From NCBI GenBank assembly GCA_017506865.1, contig JAFCMP010000132.1:62001-126000 (forward strand): 64,000 bases of DNA, written 5' to 3'. This stretch comes from Tribonema minus. Its lineage: Eukaryota; Sar; Xanthophyceae; Tribonematales; Tribonemataceae. This document shows positions 22,201-29,179 of the stretch, in pieces. The position numbers and the translations under genes are program-made. The number at the start of each line of letters is the position of its first letter. The first letter of the stretch is position 1. The notes beneath the pieces were generated by a model. That model ran no database searches, was not told where the DNA came from, and saw nothing but the letters and a program-made list of their open reading frames with translations.

Positions 22201-22969
22201 AATGTCTGGTTCCACTTCTTTTATTGTTATTTTCCAGGCCAACAACTGGCAACCGTCACAACCTGCCTTCATGTGTACAACGGCGTCGCCGGCCCTTCCT
22301 CACCGCGCTGTGCGCTGCACCCGCAAGATCAGGGTGTGCACCTGCGTTTTCACCAAACGATTAGTCATCGATAATCGCAACCATTATGTAGTGGCCAAAC
22401 TGCACTCAAAGTTCTGCTCTCGTCGCAGGAACATTGTGCTGCACCCGCTGGAGCCGTCGCCGCTGCAGCACCTCGCGCGCGACTCAACGAATCTCCAGCA
22501 ATAATCAATCTTGGATAAATCGCTACCTGTTCTAGCGGCCACAGATGCTAATCTGATGCTCTTGCGCGCGCCGCGCAGGAACATTCAGCTGCACCCGCCG
22601 AAGCCGTCGCCGCCGCAGCACCTCGCGCGCGACTCAACGAGCTTTCACCACATGATCAGTCCTCAGCTATCACAACCTCTTACCGGCCAAAACGCTCTAA
22701 GTTCTCACACCATCAGTCATCAACAATCATAACGTGTCTAGCGGCCACAACGTACTGACTTGATGCGTTTGCGCGCGCGCCGCAGGAACATTGTGCTGCA
22801 CCCGCTGGAGCCGTCGCCGCCGCAGCACCTCGCGCGCGACTTCATGGTCAAGACGCGGCGCCGCAAGGGCCTCAGCGAGGACGTCAGCATCAACAAGTTC
22901 TTCGACGACCCGATGCTGCTCGAGATTGCGGCGGCGCAGGAGGCGGAGCTGCGCGCGATGCAGTACTAG
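1218..22969 (+). CDS. EFTUD2: U5 snRNP GTPase Snu114/EFTUD2 (17 exons)
   Basis: EF-G/EF-2-like GTPase of the U5 snRNP that controls Brr2-driven U4/U6 unwinding and spliceosome disassembly in the nucleus. Exons read: 1218-1340, 2324-2595, 4644-5082, 6180-6254, 7239-7565, 9016-9210, 10051-10190, 10941-11000, 12378-12540, 13773-13925, 14917-15018, 15534-15698, 17272-17399, 19118-19244, 19940-20112, 21554-21739, 22786-22969. They total 3012 nt, giving 1003 residues against about 970 in animals. The acidic N-terminus begins [17 protein letters not shown], the Snu114 signature. The conserved LHEDKKYY block follows in exon 2, then the G domain (exons 3-5), EF-2-like domains II-V (exons 7-16) and the C-terminal [20 protein letters not shown] block. 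Every phase agrees across the chain and no exon of the family seems missing. Intron 10 starts with GC. Many introns contain decayed copies of neighbouring exon edges. All exon calls are by eye, without transcripts. Confidence 0.96.
3866..4556 (+). repeat. exon-3 acceptor echo array (six copies)
   Basis: Six copies of the intron end plus the first ~45 nt of EFTUD2 exon 3 start at 3866, 3978, 4096, 4263, 4397 and 4511; the real exon starts at 4644. Spacing is 112-167 nt. Each copy keeps an AG acceptor followed by GTACAGCC and, in the exon frame, encodes versions of [14 protein letters not shown]. Copies closest to the real exon are most similar to it. The spacers share ACTTCAACTTCA motifs and C-runs. 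None has a credible donor at the equivalent of the exon end, so these look like exon edges rather than complete exons. Confidence 0.93.
4644..6254 (+). other. EFTUD2: EFTUD2 G-domain core (exons 3 and 4)
   Basis: Exon 3 (4644-5082, residues 132-278) carries G1 GHLHHGKT at 155-162, a switch I-like SIKSTPV stretch near 198-204 and G3 DTPGH at 223-227. The G4 NKVD motif (277-280) is split by intron 3: exon 3 ends in ...VINK and exon 4 (6180-6254) starts with [12 protein letters not shown]. All guanine-binding residues expected for an active Snu114 are present. Exon 3 is preceded by six extra copies of its first ~45 nt and followed by three extra copies of its last ~45-75 nt. Confidence 0.93.
5170..5534 (+). 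repeat. exon-3 donor echo array (three copies)
   Basis: Copies of the last 45-75 nt of EFTUD2 exon 3 end at 5243, 5382 and 5534, each directly followed by a GT donor (gtgcgt, gtgcgc, gtgcct). Their exon-frame ends read VINK, VNNK and KTNK against VINK in the real exon, so decay increases with distance. A still weaker copy may lie near 5720-5765. Confidence 0.88.
6777..7130 (+). repeat. exon-5 acceptor echoes
   Basis: Decayed copies of the start of EFTUD2 exon 5 ([18 protein letters not shown] region) lie at about 6777-6845, 6958-7000 and 7085-7130. The middle one retains a CAG acceptor followed by GTCAACGCGCTGCTGGGC. The first and third are each followed by a similar spacer beginning ACAC..ATACTTT, so the repeat unit is longer (about 150-300 bp) than the exon part. 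Confidence 0.8.
7646..8529 (+). repeat. exon-5 donor echo array (four copies)
   Basis: Four copies of the last ~100-110 nt of EFTUD2 exon 5 ([18 protein letters not shown]... to YKIYSQ) end at 7757, 7928, 8237 and 8529; the real exon ends at 7565. Copy 1 keeps a GT donor. Copy 2 has an in-frame TAG where the real exon has CAG. Copy 3 is nearly perfect but its donor is AT instead of GT. Copy 4 keeps GT but has missense changes and a small deletion. None has an acceptor at its left side. Confidence 0.93.
8636..9010 (+). repeat. GCT/GCC microsatellite block before exon 6
   Basis: About 375 bp of mixed GCT/GCC/CTG triplets arranged in loose ~90-bp higher-order units. Each unit includes a recurrent segment of the type gaaaacgcatccctct..ggctgc. 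It ends right at the exon 6 acceptor (AG at 9014-9015) and may serve as an unusually long pyrimidine-rich tract. Long Ala, Leu or Ser frames read through it are compositional artefacts. Confidence 0.85.
9215..9352 (+). repeat. dispersed ~135-bp repeat, copy A (EFTUD2 intron 6)
   Basis: Roughly 85% similar by eye to 60318-60447, which lies in an intron of the taxilin gene in the same orientation. Shared landmarks are GACTCGTGGCCAAT, CTGCAGCAGCGG, GGAAGGCACTTGCGGCT, CCACTCCTTGT and GATTCGTT. The repeat begins almost at the intron 6 donor (9211). It has no long open frame and no obvious terminal repeats. It could be a SINE-, MITE- or introner-like element; its type is unknown. Confidence 0.8.
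11648..11695 (+). repeat. telomere-like tract
   Basis: Degenerate TTAGGG-type repeats (ATAGGGCTAGGACCAGGGTT...GGGTTAGGGCTAGGG) inside EFTUD2 intron 8. Another short tract is at 11908-11945. Confidence 0.7.
11838..12235 (+). repeat. exon-9 acceptor echoes
   Basis: Copies of the start of EFTUD2 exon 9 (AG followed by CCTGGAGGACGACGAAGACTC) start at 12067 and 12200, with weaker ones near 11838-11875. The 12067 copy extends through the equivalent of [11 protein letters not shown] and then diverges. The real exon starts at 12378. Spacers share a 'ctcgctcacgc.tgccgtccgc' theme. Confidence 0.88.
12640..13082 (+). repeat. exon-9 donor echoes
   Basis: Three copies of the end of EFTUD2 exon 9 ([16 protein letters not shown]) end at 12690, 12917 and 13082, each directly followed by a GT donor (gtgagt, gtaagt, gtaagc). 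The real exon ends at 12540. The third is the most eroded. Confidence 0.88.
13926..13927 (+). other. EFTUD2: GC donor of EFTUD2 intron 10
   Basis: Exon 10 ends ...GCCACCAAG and the intron starts gcaagcct, a GC-AG intron with an otherwise strong U1-pairing donor. No in-phase GT donor is available that would keep the ATK/VEESGEH junction conserved in Snu114. Confidence 0.85.
14104..14456 (+). repeat. exon-10 donor echoes that keep the GC donor
   Basis: Three decayed copies of the end of EFTUD2 exon 10 ([15 protein letters not shown]) lie at about 14104-14161, 14290-14338 and 14405-14456. Each is followed by gcaag, matching the unusual GC donor of the real exon, and by a similar 'ttcatggg' intron segment. 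The middle copy preserves GCCACCAAG|gcaagcctg exactly. Confidence 0.88.
15162..15458 (+). repeat. exon-12 acceptor echoes
   Basis: Three copies of the start of EFTUD2 exon 12 ([16 protein letters not shown]) start at 15162, 15268 and 15411, each after an AG. The real exon starts at 15534. Spacing is 106, 143 and 123 nt. Shared spacers contain CGCGCGC runs and 'aatgttgaagtt'. Confidence 0.9.
15762..16042 (+). repeat. exon-12 donor echoes
   Basis: Three copies of the end of EFTUD2 exon 12 ([20 protein letters not shown]) end near 15824, 15930 and 16042. The first has lost the donor (AT for GT), the second keeps gtgagcgctg, and the third is strongly eroded. Confidence 0.88.
16190..16788. mobile_element. 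599-bp TIR element flanked by TA (MITE-like)
   Basis: The left end starts CCGTATTCACCCGTGGATAG followed by a C-run, and the right end is its exact reverse complement (G-run, then CTATCCACGGGTGAATACGG). The terminal inverted repeat is about 28 bp. Both ends abut TA (16188-16189 and 16789-16790), as expected for a Tc1/mariner-type TA target duplication. The interior has no transposase-length frame but repeats the motif TTGAATAGC followed or preceded by 7-10 C or G several times (near 16231, 16251, 16319 and 16697). It lies in EFTUD2 intron 12. Confidence 0.85.
16975..18245 (+). repeat. exon-13 acceptor and donor echoes
   Basis: Upstream of the real exon 13 (17272-17399), a copy of its start (GCAG, then GACTGCTGGACGCTGCGCGAC) lies at about 16975-17020. 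Downstream, eroded copies of its end (NVLVDDTLP, landmark GTGCTGGTCGACGACAC) lie near 17565-17602, 17720-17750, 17825-17860 and 18205-18240. The last two sit inside a larger imperfect duplication of about 370 bp (about 17815-18190 and 18185-18410), shown by the shared 'gacatcatcgctgaactagg' segments. Confidence 0.75.
18415..18493 (+). tRNA. tRNA-Leu (anticodon CAG)
   Basis: A complete cloverleaf: a perfect 7-bp acceptor stem (GACAACA with TGTTGTC), the D-arm motif TGGCCGAGCGGTCTAAGGC, an anticodon stem CACGA/TCGTG enclosing TTCAGGT with anticodon CAG, an 11-nt variable region, and a T-arm GTGGG-TTCGAAT-CCCAC. The A- and B-box promoter elements are intact. The variable arm is a little short for a class II Leu tRNA. 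The gene lies inside EFTUD2 intron 13 on the same strand, just after the duplicated ~370-bp segment. Confidence 0.93.
18500..18504 (+). terminator. RNA polymerase III T-run terminator
   Basis: A five-T run seven bases past the tRNA-Leu 3' end, followed by another T-run near 18507-18511. This is the usual Pol III stop. Confidence 0.7.
19739..19770 (+). repeat. telomere-like tract
   Basis: AGGGTTAGGGTTAGGG followed by TCAGGGTGAGGGTTA, in EFTUD2 intron 14. Similar tracts lie in intron 4 at 6470-6486 and 6530-6570. Confidence 0.8.
20184..20817 (+). repeat. exon-15 donor echo array (four copies)
   Basis: Four copies of the last ~85-90 nt of EFTUD2 exon 15 ([29 protein letters not shown]) end at 20271, 20482, 20654 and 20817, each with GCAGAG followed by a GTA donor. 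The real exon ends at 20112. Copies are nearly identical to the exon; the last has a small deletion in the EPVYAVE region. Downstream spacers share 'gtatgcatgtatgtgta..ctgtagca'. Spacing is 159-211 nt. Confidence 0.94.
21239..21440 (+). repeat. exon-16 acceptor echoes
   Basis: Copies of the start of EFTUD2 exon 16 ([14 protein letters not shown]) follow AG at 21238 and, much eroded, at 21404. The first keeps GGCAGCGCGGCC and GTCGTCCAGGACAGCCC. The real exon starts at 21554. The preceding intron segment 'gcgtcgttgcgcgcgcag' is also repeated. Confidence 0.75.
22429..22640 (+). repeat. exon-17 acceptor echoes
   Basis: Two copies of the start of the last EFTUD2 exon ([18 protein letters not shown]) start at 22429 and 22579, each after CGCAG. 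Both diverge at the same point: the real exon continues GACTTCATGGTC and both echoes read GACTCAACGA. This suggests that one echo was copied from the other. Confidence 0.9.
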
Positions 22970-23965
22970 GGCTACGGTTAGCGCTGCGCGTGGCATCAGG
23001 GGGGTTAGGGGGGTGTCAGCCGATGCGCGGGGGTATGAGGCCCGTGCTTAATAAACACATGCACACACACACATGAACACACACCGACACACACACATGA
23101 TCATGTGCGTACTCAACGTCTGCGTATGCATGAACGCATCCTGGCGTGCTGCGTCGTGGCCTTGTGCTACTGCTGGCGACACATGCCGGCGATCGAAGTA
23201 CAGAGCACTGTGCGCAACGCCACGTGGGATGAGCGCCAATTCCTGTAGCAAAGAGGCCACAAGGCCACCCACGGCGCCGGCGGTCGGTCGCGACACGCAT
23301 GCCCGTTGCGCACATTGGAGAAAGAACTACCAGTTGCTTTGACGCACTCACGCAGGGACGGGTCAGCTGCGCCATGATGTGTGGTCGGGCGTGTTGAACG
23401 GCGCTGCATGTGCGGGCGCTGCGGGCAGAGCGTGCCGAATCGCTTCTGGCGCATTAGTGGTGTTTGTGCGGACAAATCTGTTCCAGCGTGCGCTCGCTGG
23501 CGGCCTGTGTCAGTGCTCCGGAGGGGCGATGTCGAGCGCTGCTGCAGGTGATGCATCTCCGTGTTGCAGCGCTCAGCTGGTACCTGAGCGCTGCCTTATG
23601 GCCCATACCGTATGAACGCGGGGGGGCGTGGGGGGGGGGGGGTGATGCCGACGGGCACGAGCGAGGGGCCTGACCTTAGATTAAATCTCGCACGCACCTC
23701 ATGTATGTTGTACTTTCTATATGTCGATTGTAGCGATCTGTGTTCTGGGTGTTGCTGCCTGTGTTCGACAACTGGCCATGAGGTTGCTTTATGCCACACG
23801 AACCTCGATCAAAAACGTGGCTTCATGGTGCACAATGCAGGCCACTACATTACAGCTTACAGTACAAGTATGCTTAAGCTGGATCGCATACATGCCATCT
23901 GAACTTCTTAAAGTAATTCACAGCCCTCGGTACTCCACGAGCATTGAATTTGTCATGCGAAGTGG
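22970..23965. other. intergenic region after EFTUD2
   Basis: Contains a short CA/CATG-rich stretch (23057-23125) and a G-run (23618-23643). The G-run follows a 'taccgtatgaacgcgggggggcg' segment that recalls the ends of the 16190 TIR element. No recognisable gene. Confidence 0.5.
23050..23055 (+). promoter_or_regulatory. possible poly(A) signal of EFTUD2
   Basis: AATAAA about 80 nt after the EFTUD2 stop codon at 22967-22969. Position and sequence fit a canonical signal, but the usage of this organism is unknown and an AT-rich CA-repeat follows. Confidence 0.35.
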
Positions 23966-23969
23966 TCGA

Positions 23970-26057
23970 CACTTGTGACTTGCAGGTATATACTTAGTAA
24001 AGGTCACAACAAATGATCATTGCATGAATGTAATGTCCAAGGCAATCAGCCTTGCGGGGCAGAGCAAGAAAGGAGCGGCCCTCTTTCAGCAAAAGAAGGG
24101 TGCAGCACACCTAGAACCACACCTGAGATGGAACTGCACGTACACACTACAGGGGAGCGCCAAGAGCTCACCGACAACCCCAGCAACAACAAAACACCAC
24201 AGACAGATGCAGGCGACAGTTCTGCTCATTGTGCTGTTCATTGGCACCTCAAATCTAGCGACACATTTCATGTGATCAAGTCCGTTCGACTTGGCGGCAA
24301 ACCGTGCATGGGGGGCCCGGAGGGGGGGGGGGGGGGGCGGCCGACCGGTGGTGTCGGCACTGGCAGGGTTGGGAGCTCTGTTGGCTGGAAGCTGGCCTCT
24401 CAGGTGGAACTGAACTCATAAAGAGCAGCAGACATCGTGCAAGGATCAGCCCCTCGATGTACAGCTTAGGGGCGGCAACGGCGACGACGATGGCCATACG
24501 GACCAGACCGCGGGTGATCTCTCTTGACGTGAGCCTCCTCCCCGTGTTCCGTATGACCGGGCGGCATACGAGCGTGGCGTCTCTGTCGAAGTTAAAGGGG
24601 CAGCATTGGGGTGGCCATTGCCTATCACGTGTACCCCAGCGCACGGGCCAGGCGATGCAGAGGTGCCGGAGGAAGCTCGGAAAACCGGTGCAGCACGAAG
24701 GGACAAGCCTCTCGCATTTGCTCTGTTTGGCTCTTGCGAACCGGCTGAAAACGATCCACCAGGGGATGACGTTCGCGCACAGCCAGAACCGCAGGATGCG
24801 CACGAAAGAGTTGAGCTGGGGCGGCATCCCGCACTTGATGCCGTCCGCGTGCGCGCAGAGCACTGCCCCCGACGCCCAGCCGGTGATCCAGAGGATGGAT
24901 CCGAGGATCAGGTGCAGCACCACCGTAACGAACTGCCATATGAGCGCCAATCTTGCGGAATCTGCACAGGTGCACAGCCGGCAGACGCAGCAGCATACCG
25001 TTGGTGAGGTCACGGCATTGTGAAATCAACATGCTTCCTGAGCAAAGCAGTCAGTATCGCATGTGAGATTGGCACTAACATTGTTGTCAACGCTTGTCAG
25101 ACGTGCAAGCCGTCTGGTATTGCGCCAACGCAAGAAACAACGATCACGGCACAATGCTGCTACTGCGGCAGCTTGCTGACACACGCCGCGACCGTGCACA
25201 TCAACCCAGCAACGCGGTGATATGCGAAGCCATCACATGCCCCCTTCAGAGGTGTACCTCTAACCCACTCATGGTTTGGCAAGGCTTGCCATGGTTTTCG
25301 GTTTGCCAGCATTGACAGAACTCACACAAAAGGCGCTCTGTCTGATTTGTCGGCACCGACTCCAGCAGACGGCTGATTGCTGCGACATCCGCCGCTGGTG
25401 TATGAGCCCCTAGTGTAGGGAAACACTTGGGGGTGAGGGACTTCGCCTCTGAGGCAGACAGTCCCCTCAGGTTCTTCAGGATAACAGTCGTGCCCGTTCT
25501 GCCGTGCCACGGGATCACTGGCCAGTCTTCAGCTAGTCCAGCTTCGGCGATGGCTGCGGCCCAGTGTACGCTCCATGCTGCAGCAAGGAGCATGTCAAAT
25601 GTGTCGGTGTTAGTTCGGCTCGCATCAATCAAGGCTGCCCCAGCCGCCATAGCGGAGCTACGCCGTTGAAAAGAGCCCGGGCTGAAAATGCAGTCTGACG
25701 CTCATTGCGATATCTGCTGCGTTTCCTCGTAGTGGCGCTGTTACACGTACAGTGTGAGTAAGTTAACTCACGATACATTTTATTCGACTCGTCATGCTCA
25801 CCGAACCAACATACATCTGGCGTCTGGAGGCACCCAATCTCCGTACATTCTGCTCATTGAACGGTTTGCAAGCACGTTTGACCTTTACGACGTATAGTAT
25901 ACATGCATCGGTCGATCTGATCTTCGCTTACCAGCCGGCAGTTGCTCTAGCTGCTGCTCCACGTCGTCCTCTTTCTGCTGCTGCTGCTCTGCTGCTCATG
26001 CGGCTGCTGCTGATGCCGTTGCGCAGTGGCAGCGCAATCGCGGGCCGGGCTGCTCAT
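23970..26057 (-). pseudogene. Cys-rich multi-pass membrane protein, tandem copy 1
   Basis: Unrecognised family. Minus-strand blocks, in transcript order: a Gln-rich exon 1 from ATG 26057 to a GTAAG donor at 25931-25927; exon 2 (25650-25246, MLLAAAWSVHWAAAIAEAGL..TGTTVILKNLRGLSASEAK); exon 3 (25013 to about 24400) with hydrophobic stretches LALIWQFVTVVLHLILGSIL and MAIVVAVAAPKLYIEGLI around Cys-rich CCCVCRLC; and a further exon (24271-24086) with VACICLWCFVVAGVVGELLA. Compared with copy 2, most differences in exon 3 are synonymous in this frame (ATA CGG/AGG, CGC/CGG, GTC/GTG, ATC/ATT), so the strand is right and the family has been under selection. In exon 1 a missing base after CAGCAG throws the frame into a stop (SSSSRKRTTWSSS). 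That is either true decay or a base error. Confidence 0.55.
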
Positions 26058-26564
26058 GCTGTCGCTGTCACGTGTGTGTTGTGGTGTGGTGTGGTGTGTG
26101 TGCTGTGTGGGCACGTTTATTCTGGTCTCGGGGGGATGGAACCACCACCTCGAGAATGAATAAAATTCTTACCCCCAAAACCAGGTCAGATATATACACA
26201 TGTACCCTGATTTTTGGCTGTGTAACCTCAATAGCAGCTTCAAATCTTAAAAAGCAGGCACAGAGCACTGTACATGTTGGCTCGAAATGCCTGAGGTTGG
26301 CCGCATATTGCGATGTCCGGTTGGGACTATGCACACAAGGATACCACATTTGGCGGGTTAGGCAGCACAAGCGGCCTGCATGCTTGGCTGTGCGAGTTGC
26401 ATCTGACGGCGCGTGCGCATCATGATGCAGTGCATTGCCATTCGTCTGCGCAAGCTGTGTGTTGTTAGTTTATACCGCCCAACAGAGGGCAGGCCCTTTT
26501 TCGTGGGCGTTGCTTGCTCGGGATGTGTACTCCGTCTGCAGCAGGCCCCACTGTAGAGTTGTCA

Positions 26565-29179
26565 ACATATGTGACTTACAGGTACACCACAAAATACAAT
26601 TTATCTTACACTTCTTGTGTGCATTTCTAACTCATGGATGTTACTGCCATGACGATAGGCCTCATAGGTTGTTGAGTAACAAATGCTCTCAAATCGCATG
26701 CAGGGGCAGAGCAACAGGTGCACTGAGATGGCGGCTGTCCTCATGCCGCAACCCAGGGGCGCAGCGCACCTAGATTCACACCTGAGATGGAGTGGCACAT
26801 ACGCACTACAGCAGAGAGCCAAGCGCTCCCAGACGGCCCCAGCAATGATGGCACACCATAAACTGATGCAGGCGACAGTTCTGCTAATTGTGCTGTTCAT
26901 TGGTACATACCTCAAATACAGCGACACACTTCATGTGATCAAGTCACGCGTTTGACTTGGTGGCAGACCGAACCGCGCATGGGGGATTGGGGGGGGCAGG
27001 GGGGGGGGGGGGCGATCAACAGTCGGTGTTGGCGCTAGTAGGATCGGGAGCTCTGTTCGTTGTCAGTTGACGTCTGAGGTTTGGAAGTGTACAAACCACG
27101 GTCGTGCACTGACCCTACCTGTGCAGCACAAATCTCATAAATCTCACAACGGCTTGCCCCTTGATGTACAGCTCGGGGAAGGCAACGGCGACAACAATGG
27201 CCATACGCACCAGACCCCGGGTGATCTCTTCTAGTGTGAGCCGCCTCCCCGTGTTCCTTATGACCGGGCGGCATGCAAATATGACTTGTGGGTCGAAGGC
27301 AAAGGGACAGCATCGGGGTTCCTGTGGCATTCTCATGGGATCACAACGCACGGGCCAGCCGATGCAGAGCTGCCGGAAGAAGCTCGAATAGGGCAAGCAC
27401 GGACAGTACACCCTCCGGCATCTGGTCTGCGGCTCTTGCTATCAGGCCCCAAGCAATCCAGAGGGGTATGACAAACCCGTACTGCCAGAAACGCAGGTTT
27501 TGCACGAATGCGTTGAGCTGGGGTGGCATCCCGCACTTGGCGCCGTCTCCGTTCGCGCAGAGCGCTGCCCCCGACGCCCAGCCGGTGATCCGGTTGATAA
27601 GTCCGAGGATCAGGTAGAACACCACCGCAACGAACTGGAATGCGAGCGCCAGTCCTGCAAAGCCTGCAGCAGCGCACAGCGGGCAGATGCAGCAGCGTAC
27701 TGTTGGCAAGGTGGCGGCTTTTGTGAAACTGAGGAACTTTCTTTAGAGTCGTGCGACTCTGTCAGTGACACCTCCACTGTACCACCATCCAGTGCAGTGG
27801 CGAGAATGCGGGCAGAAACGGTGGTGCAAAATGATGCCAAAACGCGCGTTACATGCAGGCAACAAAGCCGACAGGGGGAGCAGCAGGCACGACGCGCGCC
27901 AACATTTTTTGGTGTGGCAAAGCATGTGCTACCAGAAGTAGTCCCAGCAACCTCAACACTCAGGCCACTAGAGGTGTGCTTGCTAAAGGTTACCTGCTGT
28001 GTCACACATGCGAATCGCCTAGGCCCTGGCCATGGACCATGGTTAGCGGCGGACGGCAACAACAGGTCTGCAAGTCTATAGTGACAAGAGAAAGAGCACC
28101 TTTGCAGCCACATCACCGCTTGCCATCTTCTTAGTGCAAGCTGTGATAGTGCCGTGCTTACATGTACTGCAGTATACTGGTGGACTGTTAAGGTCGCCAT
28201 GGTGGATATTGGGGAAGGCCGCAAGGGACGCCGGGTGACCTGAGCAGTCGCAAAGTCTACTCTTATGCAGCAGCCTTGTCAGCAGTGCGCCCTAAGAGCT
28301 TGCATACCGGTGCTGCAGCACAGCACAGCATCCGGGCTTCGCGCGTGTACACGGTACTGGCATCTCAAATCCACTCGTGCTATGGCAGGGCTTGCCATGT
28401 TTTGCAATTTGCAAGTGCTTGACAAAAACTCACTCAGTATGATTTCTGCTTCTTCTCTTGAAGTGTTGGCACCGATTCCAGCAGACGGCTGATTGCTGCA
28501 GCATCCGCCGCTGGTGTACACGCCGCTAGCGTAGGGAAAAAATTGGGCTTGAGAAAGTGCGCCTCAGAGGCAGAAAGTTCCCTCAGGTTCTTCAGGATGA
28601 CGGTCGTGCCCACTGGGAAATGCCTGGGGAGCACTGGTAAATCTTCAGGTAGTCCAGCTTTGGCGATGCTTGCGGCCCAGCGTGCGCTCCATGCTGCAGC
28701 AAGGAGCATGTAAATGTGTCGGTGGTGGTTGGCTCGCATCAATCAGGGCGTGCGCCAGCGGCATATGGCGGAATTACGCCCTTGAGAAGAGCCCGGGCTG
28801 AAACTAGGCAAATTTACAGGTGTGACGCCCATTGCAATGCACATTGTGCTTCCTCGCAGTGACGCTGTTGCACACACGGTATATAAGGTACCCCACGATA
28901 TTTTATGCAATTCATCATGTTAACCGAACTAACATCACAATTGCGTCCGAGGCACACCCAGTCTCCGCAGCTCCTGCTCATTGGAGGGTTTGCGAGCAAG
29001 TTTGATCTTGCAATGTATAGTATACATGTGCGCTCGATGTTCGCGTGCTTACCAGCCGGCAGTGGCTCTTGCTGCTGCTCCACGTCGTCCTCTTTCTGCT
29101 GCTGCTGCTCCTGCTGCTCACGCGGCTGCTGCTGATGCCGTTGCGGAGTGGCAGCGCAATCGCGGGCCGGGCTGCTCAT
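26565..29179 (-). pseudogene. Cys-rich multi-pass membrane protein, tandem copy 2
   Basis: Paralogue of the neighbouring copy, head to tail (exon 1 donors are 3121 bp apart). Exon 1 reads MSSPARDCAATPQRHQQQPR... from 29179 to the GTAAG donor at 29052 and is intact here. Exon 2 (about 28760-28434) has lost one base in ACATTTACATG (copy 1: ACATTTGACATG), so LIDAS and MLLAAAW are in different frames. Exon 3 (27709 to about 27115) has another shift near 27400, between ...QMPEGV and the block that resumes with SFFRQLCIGWPVR. The last block (about 26927-26601) carries VACISLWCAIIAGAVWERLA. It is predicted to be a membrane protein of unknown function. Both copies carry small indels, so sequencing errors cannot be excluded. 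Confidence 0.55.

Noticed and set aside
24304..25023. 239-codon plus-strand frame as a gene
   Set aside because: Comparison of the two tandem copies gives synonymous changes only in the minus-strand frame, so this is a shadow.
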